Shown here: positions 44,243 through 54,278 of the stretch, piece after piece | Layout: each line of letters starts with the position of its first letter | Position numbering within the stretch: position 1 is the first letter of the stretch | Assembly (NCBI RefSeq): GCF_050003625.1 | Contig: NC_134400.1 | Location: 46,427,096-46,491,095, forward strand | Direction of reading: 5' to 3' | Length of the DNA stretch: 64,000 bases | Origin: Haematobia irritans | Taxonomy: Eukaryota > Arthropoda > Insecta > Diptera > Muscidae | Program-made: the position numbers and the translations under genes | The notes under the pieces: generated by a model | Database searches by the model: none | What the model was told of the DNA's origin: nothing | The model's input: only the letters and a program-made list of their open reading frames with translations

Positions 44243-45456
44243 AAGGGTGATACGATCAAAATTTTGTCAATATAAACTTGACGTATTTCTTTCAATTTTG
44301 CATTTAAAAAACCTGAACACCCCTCATTTTGAAGGTGTGTGTGTGTGTAGAATGTTGCTCCTATTTTGATTTTGGAATTCACTCTTCAGTTGTCAAAATG
44401 CCGTCCAAGCAAGAAGAGCAGCGTATCAAAATTTTGCTTGCGCATCGCGAAAATCCGAGCTACTCGCACGCAAAGCTGGCAAAATCGCTAAAAGTTGCCA
44501 AATCAACCGTTACAAATGTAATTAAAGTGTTTGTGGAACGTTTGTCGACAGCCAGGAAGTCTGGATCGGGGGGAAATCGAAAACCGGAAGCCGCTGAGAC
44601 GACAAAGAGAGTTGCCGGTAGTTTCAAGCGAAACCCTAACCTCTCTCTCCGAGATGCCGCAAATAAGCTGGGTGTATCGTCTACAACCGTGCATCGAGCC
44701 AAAAAACGAGCCGGACTATCGACTTACAAGAAGGTAGTGACTCCAAATCGCGATGATAAACAAAATGCGACGGCCAAAGCGCGATCCCGGAGGCTGTACA
44801 CGACGATGCTGACGAAGTTTGACTGCGTGGTAATGGACGACGAAACCTACGTCAAAGCCGACTACAAGCAGCATCCGGGACAGGAGTTTTATACGGCAAA
44901 AGGAAGGGGAAAGGTAGCAGATATTTTCAAGCACATAAAACTGTCAAAGTTCGTAAAGAAATATCTGGTTTGGCAAGCCATCTGTACCTGTGGCTTGAAA
45001 AGCAGCATTTTCATAGCTTCCGGGACTGTCAACCAAGAAATTTACGTGAAAGAGCGTTTGAGTAAACGTCTGCTGCCTTTCCTGAAGAAACACGGTTGTT
45101 CCGTACTGTTTTGGCCGAATTTGGCATCTTGCCATTACGGTAAAAAGGTCATGGAGTGGTACGCCGCCAACAACGTGCAGGTGGTTCCCAAGGACAAGAA
45201 CCCTCCCAACACGCCAGAGCTCCGCCCAATTGAGAAATACTGGGCTATTGTCAAGCGGAACCTAAAGAAGACCACAAAACTACTAAGGCCGAGCAGCAGT
45301 TCAAGGCGGAATTGGAAAAGCGAAAGCCTAACTGAATATTTTTCCTGAATTTTATGCTAATTAAACTTGAAAAAGAAATTTAATTTGATATTTAAATATA
45401 CGATTTCACCGATTTATACGGTTTTCCCTTGACCAAATTTTGACCGTATTACCCTT
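44243..45456 (+). mobile_element. DD37E Tc1/mariner-type transposon, copy 2 (1.2 kb)
   Basis: Ends AAGGGTGATACGATCAAAAT and, inverse, AAGGGTAATACGGTCAAAAT, flanked by TA on both sides. Family C lies on either side. Confidence 0.9.
44398..45348 (+). CDS. DD37E (ITmD37E-like) transposase, copy 2, open but catalytically altered
   Basis: A single 316-codon frame from MPSKQEEQRIKILLAHRENP. I prefer the ATG at 44398 over the upstream in-frame one at 44329 because the preceding 23 codons lie in the leader and copy 1 starts at the same Met. Domains: paired-type helix-turn-helix (residues about 15-45 and 75-105), then the DDE core. The first Asp (VVMDDETYVK) and the Glu (ELRPIEKYWA) are present, but the second Asp is Asn (FWPNLASCHYG; copy 1 has FWPDLSSCHYG). 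About 100 bp near the C-terminus is deleted after NLKKTTK, shifting the tail to SSSRRNWKSESLTEYFS. The frame is open yet the enzyme should be inactive. A binding-only product is conceivable but not shown. Confidence 0.85.
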   Translation: MPSKQEEQRIKILLAHRENPSYSHAKLAKSLKVAKSTVTNVIKVFVERLSTARKSGSGGNRKPEAAETTKRVAGSFKRNPNLSLRDAANKLGVSSTTVHRAKKRAGLSTYKKVVTPNRDDKQNATAKARSRRLYTTMLTKFDCVVMDDETYVKADYKQHPGQEFYTAKGRGKVADIFKHIKLSKFVKKYLVWQAICTCGLKSSIFIASGTVNQEIYVKERLSKRLLPFLKKHGCSVLFWPNLASCHYGKKVMEWYAANNVQVVPKDKNPPNTPELRPIEKYWAIVKRNLKKTTKLLRPSSSSRRNWKSESLTEYFS

Positions 45457-45904
45457 TATATATCGAGTGATAAATCATAAATAAAGTTTTGAGAAGTTTC
45501 CTTAAAACTGCTTCAGATTTAAATGTTTGCGATATTTTTACTAACATTGTGTTCCACCCTAGTGCATTCGCCGACTTAAATTTTGAGTCTATAGATTTTG
45601 TAGAAGTCTAACAAATTCTGTCCAGATCGAGTGATATTTAAATGTTTGTATTTGGGACAAACCTTTTTATATAGCCCCCAACACATTTGACGGATGTGAT
45701 ATGGTATCGAAAATTTAGATCTACCAAGTGGTGCAGGGTATAATATAGTCGGCCCCGTCCGACTTCAGACTTTCCGTACTTGTTTTTGCTGGAAAATTCG
45801 TTAAAAACTAAGCACCCTCTTGTACTCTTGTCAATTTCATGTACATTGAAGTTTTTTACTTCAAACTGTTTGCTAAGAAGCCTGAGCAAATATCATAAAG
45901 TTAT

Positions 45905-46545
45905 ATACCGAGTTCCCATTTAAGGACAACCCTATCTATACCTTCCCTTCGGATTTCAAGAAAACCGGAAACTTTCAATTTTCAAAAAATCGGGCAGGGG
46001 TTCCTTCTCTTTTCCTTAGCTGCTTCTACATTTTTCACATTTCTTCCAAGTAAATCGACGAAATTTAGATTTTTCACAATTAACATAACCGACCCCATAT
46101 TAAAAAATCATGTACCCTGTAATAATTTAGTCTTTTCTCGTCTTCTCCCAAGTTCCCTGTAAATTTCAAGTAAATCGGTAGAAGATCAAATTTTGTTCCA
46201 TTTTGTTTTTTAAAGGGATAACCCCTATTCCGATAAAATATCGAGAAATGAAGAAGTAGATACGACTCTAAAACGTCCCTGTACATTTGACGAAAATCGA
46301 GGGCAAATATGATGTCCACCTCCCCATCTAAATAGTAAAAACTCATGTACACCGTTTTAATTTCGTAGCCTCCCCCACGTCCTTTGTAAATTTCAAGTTG
46401 GGTCCAATTTTCCAAAAAGTTAGGGGAAGGTCCAAATATTAAAAAATCAGGTACCCCATATTAACTTCAAAACTCCCACCGCCCACGTCCTCTGTAAATT
46501 TCAAGTAAATATGAGAATAATAGTTTTTTTCACTGTACGGACAAA
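45905..46545 (-). mobile_element. Helitron interior fragment
   Basis: Reverse-complement relatives of the 25887-27882 interior: CCTCTGTAAATTTCAAGTAA, AATCAGGTACCCCATATTAA, TTTTTTTCACTGTAC and CCGAGTTCCCATTTAAGGAC. Neither TC nor CTAGT end is present. Confidence 0.65.
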
Positions 46546-46834
46546 GGGAAATTCTTCTAATGGTAAATTTAACTTACATTTATTGCAAACAAATTATTTG
46601 CTTATAGTTAAATTTTATTATTTTTGCGAAAATTTCTACAGTCCAATGAAATTTTCCTTTTTTGAAGTATGTCTCAAACATTTAATGAATTAAACGTGGA
46701 TATCAAAATCAATGACCGTACACATAAGTTCAATATGAACTAAACCAAAACGCACGATTCCCAAAAATAGTAAAAATGAACTACTGTATGGTTAAAATGG
46801 TCACAATTGAGCGCCAATGATTTTGTTCATTTTT
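46546..46834. repeat. AT-rich fragment with family D-like words
   Basis: ATATGAACTAAACC, AAAAATGAACTACTGTATGG and TTTTGTTCATTTTT resemble the GAACTAAA/AGTTCATTTT words near the ends of the 18300-21107 element. No ends found. Confidence 0.35.
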
Positions 46835-48146
46835 TATACCCTCCACCATAGGATATATATGGGGTATATTAACTTTGCCATTCCGTTTGTAGCACATGGG
46901 AATATTGCTCTAAGACCCCATAAAGTATATATATTCTGGGTCGTGGTGAAATTCTGAGTCGATCTGATCATGTCCGTCCGTCCGTCTGTTGAAATCACGC
47001 TAACTTCCGAACGAAACAAGCTATCGACTTGAAACTTGGCACAAGTAGTTGTTATTGATGTAGATCGGATGGTATTGCAAAGGAGCGTATCGGTCCACTT
47101 TTTATACCCTTCACCACTACTGTGGTACAGGGTATAATAAGTTTGTGCATTTGTATGTAACGCCAAGAAGGAAAAGTCGGAGACCCATCGTTTAGTATAC
47201 CGATCGTCTTAGAATTAAATTCTGAGTCGATTTAGCCCGTCTGTCTGTCTGTCTGTCCGTCTGTATTTTTGTGTGCAAAGTACAGCTCGCAGTTTTAGTC
47301 CGATTGTCCTAAAATTTGGTACAGGGTCCTGTTTCGGCTCAAAGACGATCCCTATTAATTTTGGAAAAAATCGGTTCAGATTTAAATATAGCTGCCATAT
47401 ATTTTTCACCGATCTGGTCATAATTGGCGTGTATATCAACCGATCTTCCTCAAATTCCGTACATCCGAATATTTTATGAGTCTCGAAAAACTTGCAAAAT
47501 ATTAGCCAAATCGGTTCAGATTTAGATATAGCTCCCATATATAGCTTTCGCCCGATTTACACTCATTTGCCCACGGAGGCCAATTTTTTCCGATTTAGTT
47601 GAAATTTTGCACAGGGAGTAGAATTAGCATTATAGCTATGCGTGTCAAATTTGGATGAAATCGGTTCAGATTTAGATATAGCTCCCATATATAGCTTTCA
47701 CCCGATTTACACTCAAATGACCACAGAGGCCGATTTTTTGCTCCGATTTAGTTGAAATTTTGCACAGGGAGTAGAATTAGCATTGTAGCTATATGTGCCA
47801 AATTTGGTTGAAATCGGTTCAGATTTAGATATAGCTCCCATATATATGTTTTTCTGATTTCGACAAAAATGGTCAAAATACCAACATTTTCCTTGTAAAA
47901 CGCCACTGCTTAGTCGAAAAGTTGTAAAAATGACACTAATTTTCCTAAACTTCTAATACATATATATCGAGCGATAAATCATAAATAAACTTTTGCGAAG
48001 TTTTCTTAAAATTGCTTTAGATTTAAATGTTTCCCATATTTTTTACTAACATTGTGTTCCACCCTAGTGCATTAGCCAACTACGCAATCCATGGTGGAGG
48101 GTACATAAGATTCGGCCTGACCGAACTTACGGCCATATATACTTTT
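46835..48146 (+). mobile_element. Chimeric family A element, copy 9 (ends A, middle C)
   Basis: The 5' 268 bp (46835-47102) and 3' 66 bp (48081-48146, TACGCAATCCATGGTGG, GGCCTGACC, TATATACTT) are family A. Everything between is family C (47103-48080). It abuts copy 10. Confidence 0.8.
47103..48080 (+). mobile_element. Family C element with intact 5' end, lacking 3' end
   Basis: Starts TATACCCTTCACCACTACTG...CAGGGTATAATAAG, then GTCTGTCTGTCTGTCCGTCT and four to five 153-bp units, then CTTCTAATACATATATATCG (the empty site of the transposon in the other copy). It stops at TGCATTAGCCAAC, where family A 3' sequence begins. Confidence 0.8.
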
Positions 48147-50362
48147 TATACCCTCCATCATAGGATGGGGGTATATTAACTTTGTCATTCCGTTTGTAAC
48201 ACATCGAAATATTGCTCTAAGACCCCATAAAGTATATATATTCTGGGTCGTGGTGAAATTCTGAGTCGATCTAAGCATGTCCGTCCGTCCGTCCGTCCGT
48301 CTGTTGAAATCACGCTAACTTCCGAACGAAACAAGCTATCGACTTGAAACTTGGCACAAGTAGTTGTTATCGATGTAGGTCGGATGGTATTGAAAATGGG
48401 CCATATCGGTCCACTTTTACGTATAGCCCCCATATAAAGGGACCCTCAGATTTGGCTTGTGGAGCCTCTAACAGAAGCATATTTCATCCGATCCGGCTGA
48501 AATTTGGTACATGGTGTTGGTATATGGTCTTTAACAACCGTGCAAAAATTGGTCCATATCGGTCCATAATTATATATAGCCCCCATATAAACCGATCCCC
48601 AGATTTGGCTTGTGTAGCCTCTAAGAGAAGCATATTTAATCCGATCCGGCTGAAATTTGGTACATGGTGTTAGTATATGGTCTCTAACAATCATGCAAAA
48701 ATTGGTCGACATCGGTCCATAATTATATATAGCCCCCATATAAACCGATCCCCAGATTTGGCTTGCGGAGCCTCAAAGAGAAGCAAATTTCATCCGATCC
48801 GGCTGAAATTTGGTACATGATGTTGGTATATGGTCTCTAACAACCATGCAAAAATTGGTCCACATCGGTTCATAATTATATATAGCCCCCATATAAACCG
48901 ATCCCCAGATTTGGTTTGTGGAGCCTCTAAGAGAAGCATATTTCATCCGATCCGGCTGAAATTTGGTACATGGTGTTGGTATATGGTCTTTAACAACCAT
49001 GCAAAAATTGGTCCATATCGGTCCATAATTATATATAGCCCCCATATAAACCGAACCCCAGATTTGGCTTGCGGAGCCTCAAAGAGAAGCAAATTTCATC
49101 CGATCCGGCTGAAATTTGGTACATGGTGTTGGTATATGGTCTCTAACAATCATGCAAACATTGGTCCACATCGGTCCATAATTATATATAGCCCCCATAT
49201 AAACCGATCTCCAGATTTGGCTTGCGAAGCCTCAAAGAGAAGCAAATTGCATCCGATCCGGCTGAAATTTGGTACATGGTATTGGTATATGGTCTCTAGC
49301 AACCGTGCAAAAATTGGTCCACATCGGTCCATAATTATATATAGCGCATATATAAACCGATCCCCAGATTTGGGTTGCGGAGCCTCTAAGAGAAGCAACT
49401 TTCATCCGATCCGGCTCAAATTTGGTACATGGTATTGGTATATGGTCTCTAGCAACCGTGCAAAAATTGGTCCATATCGGTCCATAATTATATATAGCCC
49501 CCATATAAAACGTTCTCCAGATTTGACCTCCGGCGCCTCTTGGAGGAGCAAAATTCATCCGATACGGTTCGAATTAGGAACGTGGTGTTAGTATATTGTC
49601 GCTAACAACCATACCAAAATTGGTCCAATCACACAAAAATTGGTCCATATCGGTTCATAATCATGGTTGCCACTAGAGCCAAAAATAATCTACCAAAATT
49701 TTATTTCTATAGAAAATTTTGTCAAAATTTTATTTCTAGAGAAAATTTTGTTAAAATTTTATTCGGTTCATAATAAAATTTTCATCATTGTCAAAATTTT
49801 ATTTCTATAGAAAATTTTGTTCAAAATTTATTTATATAGAAAATGTTGTTAAAATTTTATTTCTGTAGACATTTTTGTCAAAATTTTCTTTCTACCAAGA
49901 TTTTATTTCTATAGAAAATTTTGTCAAAAGTTTATTTCTATAGAAAATTTTGTTAAAATTTTATTTCTCTAGACATTTTTGTCAAAATTTTCTTTCTATA
50001 GAAAATTTTGTGAAAATTTTTATTTCTATAGAAAAGTTTGTGAAAATTTTATTTCTATAGAAAATTTTGTTAAAATTTTATTTCTGTAGAAAATTTTGTC
50101 AAAATTTTATGTCTACTTTGTCAAACTGAATTATATACGTATTGGATCGATCTTTTTTGATCTAATATATACCACGTATGGACTTACATACAATTTAGAA
50201 GATGGTGTTAGGAGGTTTTAAGATACCTTGCCATCGGCAAGCGTTACCGCAACTTAAGTAATTCGATTGTGGGTGGCAGTGTTTAGAAGAAGTTTCTACG
50301 CAATCCATGATGGAGGGTACATAAGCTTCGGCCTGGCCGAACTTACGGCCGTATATACTTGT
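48147..50362 (+). mobile_element. Family A element, copy 10 (full length, tandem to copy 9)
   Basis: 5' TATACCCTCCATCATAGG, four GTCC units, about eight 153-bp units, TTGCCACTAGAGCCAAAAATA and 29-bp arrays (49690-50110), 3' CCATGATGGAGGGTAC to TATATACTTGT. The longest artefactual frame in the window (48830-49591, 253 codons) is simply five units read through. Confidence 0.9.
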
Positions 50363-50748
50363 TTCTTCTATGAGAGGGTGTAATGGCATTAAATTTTCAG
50401 GGTTTTAACAACGCTTTATGGAAATCTAAAAATCTAGAGTATAATTTAGTTCATTTTTCGCACGACGTAGTTCATTCTTGCTGTAAAACAGTTAAATTTT
50501 TTTCTTTGTAAGTCAAAAACTCGTAAAAATTATTCAAATTTTTCCTATACTCTAATTCGTATGTATCGAGCTTTAGATTTAAATAGATGATGATTTAAAT
50601 ATTTGAAATATTTTCTACTAACATTGTGCTCCGTCCCGTTCATTAAATTTTGAGTCTAGAGATTTTGTAAAAATCAAACAAATATATCCAAATCGGTTCA
50701 TATTTAAATATTTGTTTATGGGAATACAAAATAGTTGCTTTTTTTGCA
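50363..50748. other. AT-rich spacer
   Basis: Contains AGTTCATTTTTCGCAC and a family C-like scrap ATTGTGCTCCGTCCC...AATCGGTTCATATTTAAAT (about 50620-50710). No gene seen. Confidence 0.35.
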
Positions 50749-50859
50749 TTTCAGCTTAAAACCATACATTGACTAAACTACAAGTGTAGCTTAACCAACA
50801 GAGGAAAAGAATGTTTGTCAAATTTATTTGGGCAAAGCCCTATAGACTGCAAGGTGGTT

Positions 50860-50904
50860 GGATGGACGCACGTTTCGGAATTACCACATTCCTCATCAGC
50901 ATCC
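50860..50904 (-). ncRNA. Type I hammerhead ribozyme
   Basis: On the minus strand: stem I GGATG, core CTGATGA, stem II GGAAT-GTGGTA-ATTCC, core GAAA, a minimal stem III closed by C-GTGC-G (A-U at the base), cleavage triplet GTC, then stem I partner CATCC. Every conserved core position is present and all three helices pair. The short stem III is typical of hammerheads in Penelope-like retroelements. Self-cleavage would occur after the C at plus-strand position 50865. Length 45 nt. Confidence 0.85.
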
Positions 50905-50961
50905 CCTACTTGCAGCAAAACTATCAACCAATTATCAGAATAAATTCAGGCAGTTCATTAA

Positions 50962-51305
50962 CCCTTATACTACGTTGGGGTCATTTGATGACCCAAATCG
51001 TATTTTTCAACACCACATATCTTACTGTTCGAATATAATTAACAATTTCTATCACTCAGTGCATTAATTGGTAACATATGCTGAGTAGTAGGTTAGATTA
51101 GGTTAAAGTGGCAGCCCGATTAAGATTCAGACTCACTTAGACTATTCAGTCCATTGTGATACCACATTAACTAAAAGTACCTATTACATATGGGCACTTC
51201 TAGTTTTAACCGCTGATGCTGAGTAGTAAGAACTTTTAATTATAATCCAAAAGTAAGAAATTCGATGATGAAAAATACGACCTAATACCCAACGTAGTAT
51301 AAGGG
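50962..51305. mobile_element. piggyBac-type MITE, 344 bp
   Basis: Flanked by TTAA (50958-50961, 51306-51309). Ends CCCTTATACTACGTTGGG and its exact inverse. Inner flanks GACC.AA.TCGTATTTTTCA are also mirrored. It is interrupted by the LINE tail at 51091-51215. Confidence 0.85.
51091..51215 (-). mobile_element. 5'-truncated LINE (3' UTR only)
   Basis: Reverse complement of the last 125 bp of the LINE at 6260-7119: CAGCGGTTAAAACTAGAAGT to the TAACC-type tail. Perfect 13-bp duplication ATGCTGAGTAGTA at 51078-51090 and 51216-51228. Confidence 0.9.
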
Positions 51306-51470
51306 TTAAACCCAACAATGAACCACACTTGAACCTTCCGAAAAAAGGTTTTGTATGATAGCCGGCTTATGCCGAAATAAATTCGAAACAAACATATCTC
51401 TTTTCCTATGTTTTAAGCTGAAAGTCAAAAAATAGAGTCAATGAAACTTTCTCCAAACTTAGTAATTCTA

Positions 51471-53179
51471 CACTCTTAGAAAAATATGTTTTTCATATGT
51501 TTCGATATAAACAAAATGTGTTTCGGGCACAATTTTTAAGCACAATTTATTTAAGTGCAAACATGTAATGTTCCTAAACTAACACTAAATGTTTGGGACA
51601 TCTATGTTAAGATGTTAGAATATATTACGTTTGGGGCATGAATGTTTCATAAAAATCATATGTGTGAATGCCAACATATATGAATTTACAAATTTCGACT
51701 AAACATACATATGTTGTGATATTTTATTCAAAGCGACAGAGAGAGAGTATAGAGAAAGAAATAGAGATGGAAACCGGGAGAGTTGACGAAAGATACCAAC
51801 ATAACACACCGAAAGAATCAAAAGAGAACAATTTCTGTGAAACCGCTTGCATGTTGTTTCGGAAAACTGTTTTATGATAAGGCCAAAAATTTGATATGCT
51901 TAAGTCTAAATATTATTTAATTTGAATAAAGAGAATGGACATTCCGAACCAAGAGAATAGACATTTGAAAAACAAACAGCATACGTTTTCGCCTTGAGAG
52001 CAGCATTTTATGTATGTGTGGACATGTGTTTTGTTTATCATTTTGGCATTATGGGCACAATTTTTTTCTTGGTTCGTTAAAAGGAATCAGTGGTCTTCAT
52101 AAAAATAACAAAAGGGCACTATACTCTTTTTAGAGTTGGGACAGTAAAATGAAATAAGGAGGAAATAGTGAAAAATTACGCAGTAAAATGTATAAAAACA
52201 AGGTTTAGTTCCTCTTTATTAATAAGTAGTCCACGAGGAGTTGACGGACACCTTCAAATATAAAAGCGGGCATTAAGTTCGAGTTTTGCAGCTAAAACAA
52301 TTTAAAAAGTTTATTTTCTTTAAAATGAATTATTAAAGAAAAATAAAAGGCATTTTAGAGCGATGGTATTAAATGCTAGTAAAAAACTGTTCACGCCTAA
52401 ATAAATTTATGTTTATATTATAAAATTATTTATGTATGTTTATACTCGACTCCACGTTCTTCTTTTGTTAGAGTTTTTGAATTCCTTCCAAATTTTAAAG
52501 TTTTGTACCAAAAACAGTTTTTTGTTACTAAATTGTTATTTTTGCAATAAAAAAATAATATTTTATCCAAAAATCAGCCAATTTCGTTTATATCAAGCAC
52601 TGTTACTGACTATAAATCTTTAATAACCCACATTTCGAAGTTTCATAATAAAAATTTAATATAGTATAAATAAATAATAGTATAAATTAATTATAGTATA
52701 AATTAAATAATGTTATGTTTGCAGGGGCTCGTGGGCGCTGCAAACTATGCTATATAAATGTAACTTATAACGATAATTATCTGCTGGTGACCATAACAGC
52801 TACGTAGCCCAGTGGATAGTGTGTTGGTTTACAAACAGTATGGTCCTCGGTTCGATTCTCCGTGCAGGCGAAAGGTAAAATTTAAAAAATTTATAAAAGT
52901 GAATAATTTCTTCAACATTATTTGTATTACAGAAAAAGGTGCCAAGAACTAAAAATTTCGTGGAAGTGAAAATTACGATAATGTTAGGGAATGAGCACAA
53001 TCGTCTTTGGGAAAAATTCTTCCAAGCATATAATATTTTTGGGCTCAAAATGCTTCCAAACATATCATATGTTCACATAAAACAAACATATTAATGTTTC
53101 GGCAGTATCCAATAATATATGTGCTTCCCGCAAAATATGTTTGGAACATATGTTAAAGAAGCGATTTTTTTTGAGGGTG
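51471..53179. mobile_element. TA-flanked element of 1.7 kb (family E), no transposase
   Basis: Ends CACTCTTAGAAAAAT and inverse CACCCTCAAAAAAAAT, flanked by TA. The palindromic word CATATG within ACATATGTT contexts is dense near both ends. A tRNA-like SINE head sits at 52799-52875. Open frames inside (51668-51877, 52432-52623) show no family features. Confidence 0.45.
52799..52875 (+). mobile_element. tRNA-derived SINE head (second SINE type)
   Basis: TAGCCCAGTGGATAGTGTG fits an A box and GGTTCGATTCTC a B box, 30 nt apart. The anticodon-loop-like TTTACAA sits between. The acceptor ends do not pair, so this is a tRNA-derived SINE, not a tRNA gene. The 3' extent is unclear; sequence continues GGTAAAATTTAAAAAATTTA. 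Confidence 0.6.
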
Positions 53180-53181
53180 TA

Positions 53182-54270
53182 TGAACTAAAATAAATTTAA
53201 ATTGGCTTTGGTGAAATAGACAGTTCACTTTTTTTGAGTGTAGTATTCTCTTTAAATTTTTTAATATTGTCTACACAAACATAAAATATCATAATCCGTG
53301 TGGATGGTTTGTAATCTTCCGCTCCACTAAATGTAATCCTATTATTTTTGTTACAAATATTAAATTATTGTTAATATTAAATACCAAATTCATTTATTCA
53401 TAATTTGTCAATCATACAAAATGTCATAATATGTGAATATCCATACTAATGACTTATTAATCTATAGAATTAATTGAATTCGTCATAAAATCCCTCCAAA
53501 AGTCATTTATCGTAATTACATTGTAATGACATTAAATTTGCACAATATGATTTGATATGGTAATGCCAATTTATTAAATTTAATCATTTAACAATGGATA
53601 ATTAAAGATGAATTTCATTTGAATCGCTTATGTTTGTTTAATTTTGCCAACATTCTTGGTTGTCATTGCGCCTAAGGCTATGCTACATTTACTTTGGCTT
53701 TTATACAACATCCGTTTGTTCAAACGTTCGTTGGTTTCATTTCCGTTGGCTTCATGTTCAGGCAACGTTCTCTTTTCAAGAATCTATCCATTTAAATATT
53801 TCCACCTACTTGGTTTTTCCTCATCGACTTCATAATGATGGGATTGTTCATGATGTTATTGTTGTTGTTTCTTTGGAGCCTTTTGGTATTTATTTCCCAG
53901 TTGATTTTCTGTATTGCTTTTAATTTATGTTTAACACAATGATTTATAGGGGTTGTTCATTTAGCATCTACAAATGAGGAGGTCTTGATTACATTAGGGT
54001 CATAGTAGTAGTTGACCATGGAGGTAGCGGAGGAGGGTATAATAAGTTTATTAGAGAGTTTGTAACAACACAAAAAAAAAACAAGGAGTGATATTATGAG
54101 TTATACATCCAAACGGTTGTTAAATTAATTTATATATAATTTGCAATAAATAATAAAATCGAAAATGTTGGAAAATGTTTACTCTCCATTTGGATAAGAT
54201 TTAAGACTGTCGTAAATAAATACCATGAAAGTATGGAAATGTGCCCATGATATTTTTAGTATGTAAACTG
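53182..54270. other. AT-rich spacer with family D-like end fragment
   Basis: 53182-53246 (TGAACTAAAATAAATTT...CAGTTCACTTTTTTTGAGTGTA) is an inverse relative of the left end of the 18300-21107 element. The rest shows no gene; the region 53640-53930 has a slightly less AT-rich composition but only short unsupported frames. Confidence 0.35.
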
Positions 54271-54278
54271 GTTTATAC

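Larger units (their letters stand above)
43346..45782 (+). mobile_element. Family C Helentron-like element, 5'-truncated, with nested transposon
   Basis: Tandem units with AATCGGTTCAGATTTAGATA at 43501, 43654, 43807, 43960 and 44113, exactly 153 bp apart. The 3' end has GGTGCAGGGTATAATATAG, the hairpin AGTCGG-CCCCGT-CCGACT and terminal TACTTGT. A DD37E transposon sits at TA (44241-44242/45457-45458). The uninterrupted sequence is seen at about 47962 in the second copy. Confidence 0.8.
50749..51422 (-). mobile_element. Hammerhead-bearing element with inverted ends (Penelope-like terminal unit?)
   Basis: Left TTTCAGCTTAAAAC (50749) and right inverse GTTTTAAGCTGAAA, then AGGAAAAGA..ATGTTTGT and AATTTATTT..GGCA..AGCC are mirrored at both ends, with an extra 38 bp on the left. 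Each end holds a small hairpin (GGGC-AAA-GCCC; CGGC-ATAA-GCCG). The hammerhead lies at 50860-50904. A piggyBac-type MITE (50962-51305) interrupts it. Hammerheads occur in the terminal repeats of Penelope-like elements, which suggests but does not prove that origin. Confidence 0.6.

Noticed and set aside
48830..49591. 253-codon plus-strand open frame
   Set aside because: It is five 153-bp family A units read through; the same units are also open on the other strand, and similar frames occur in every copy.
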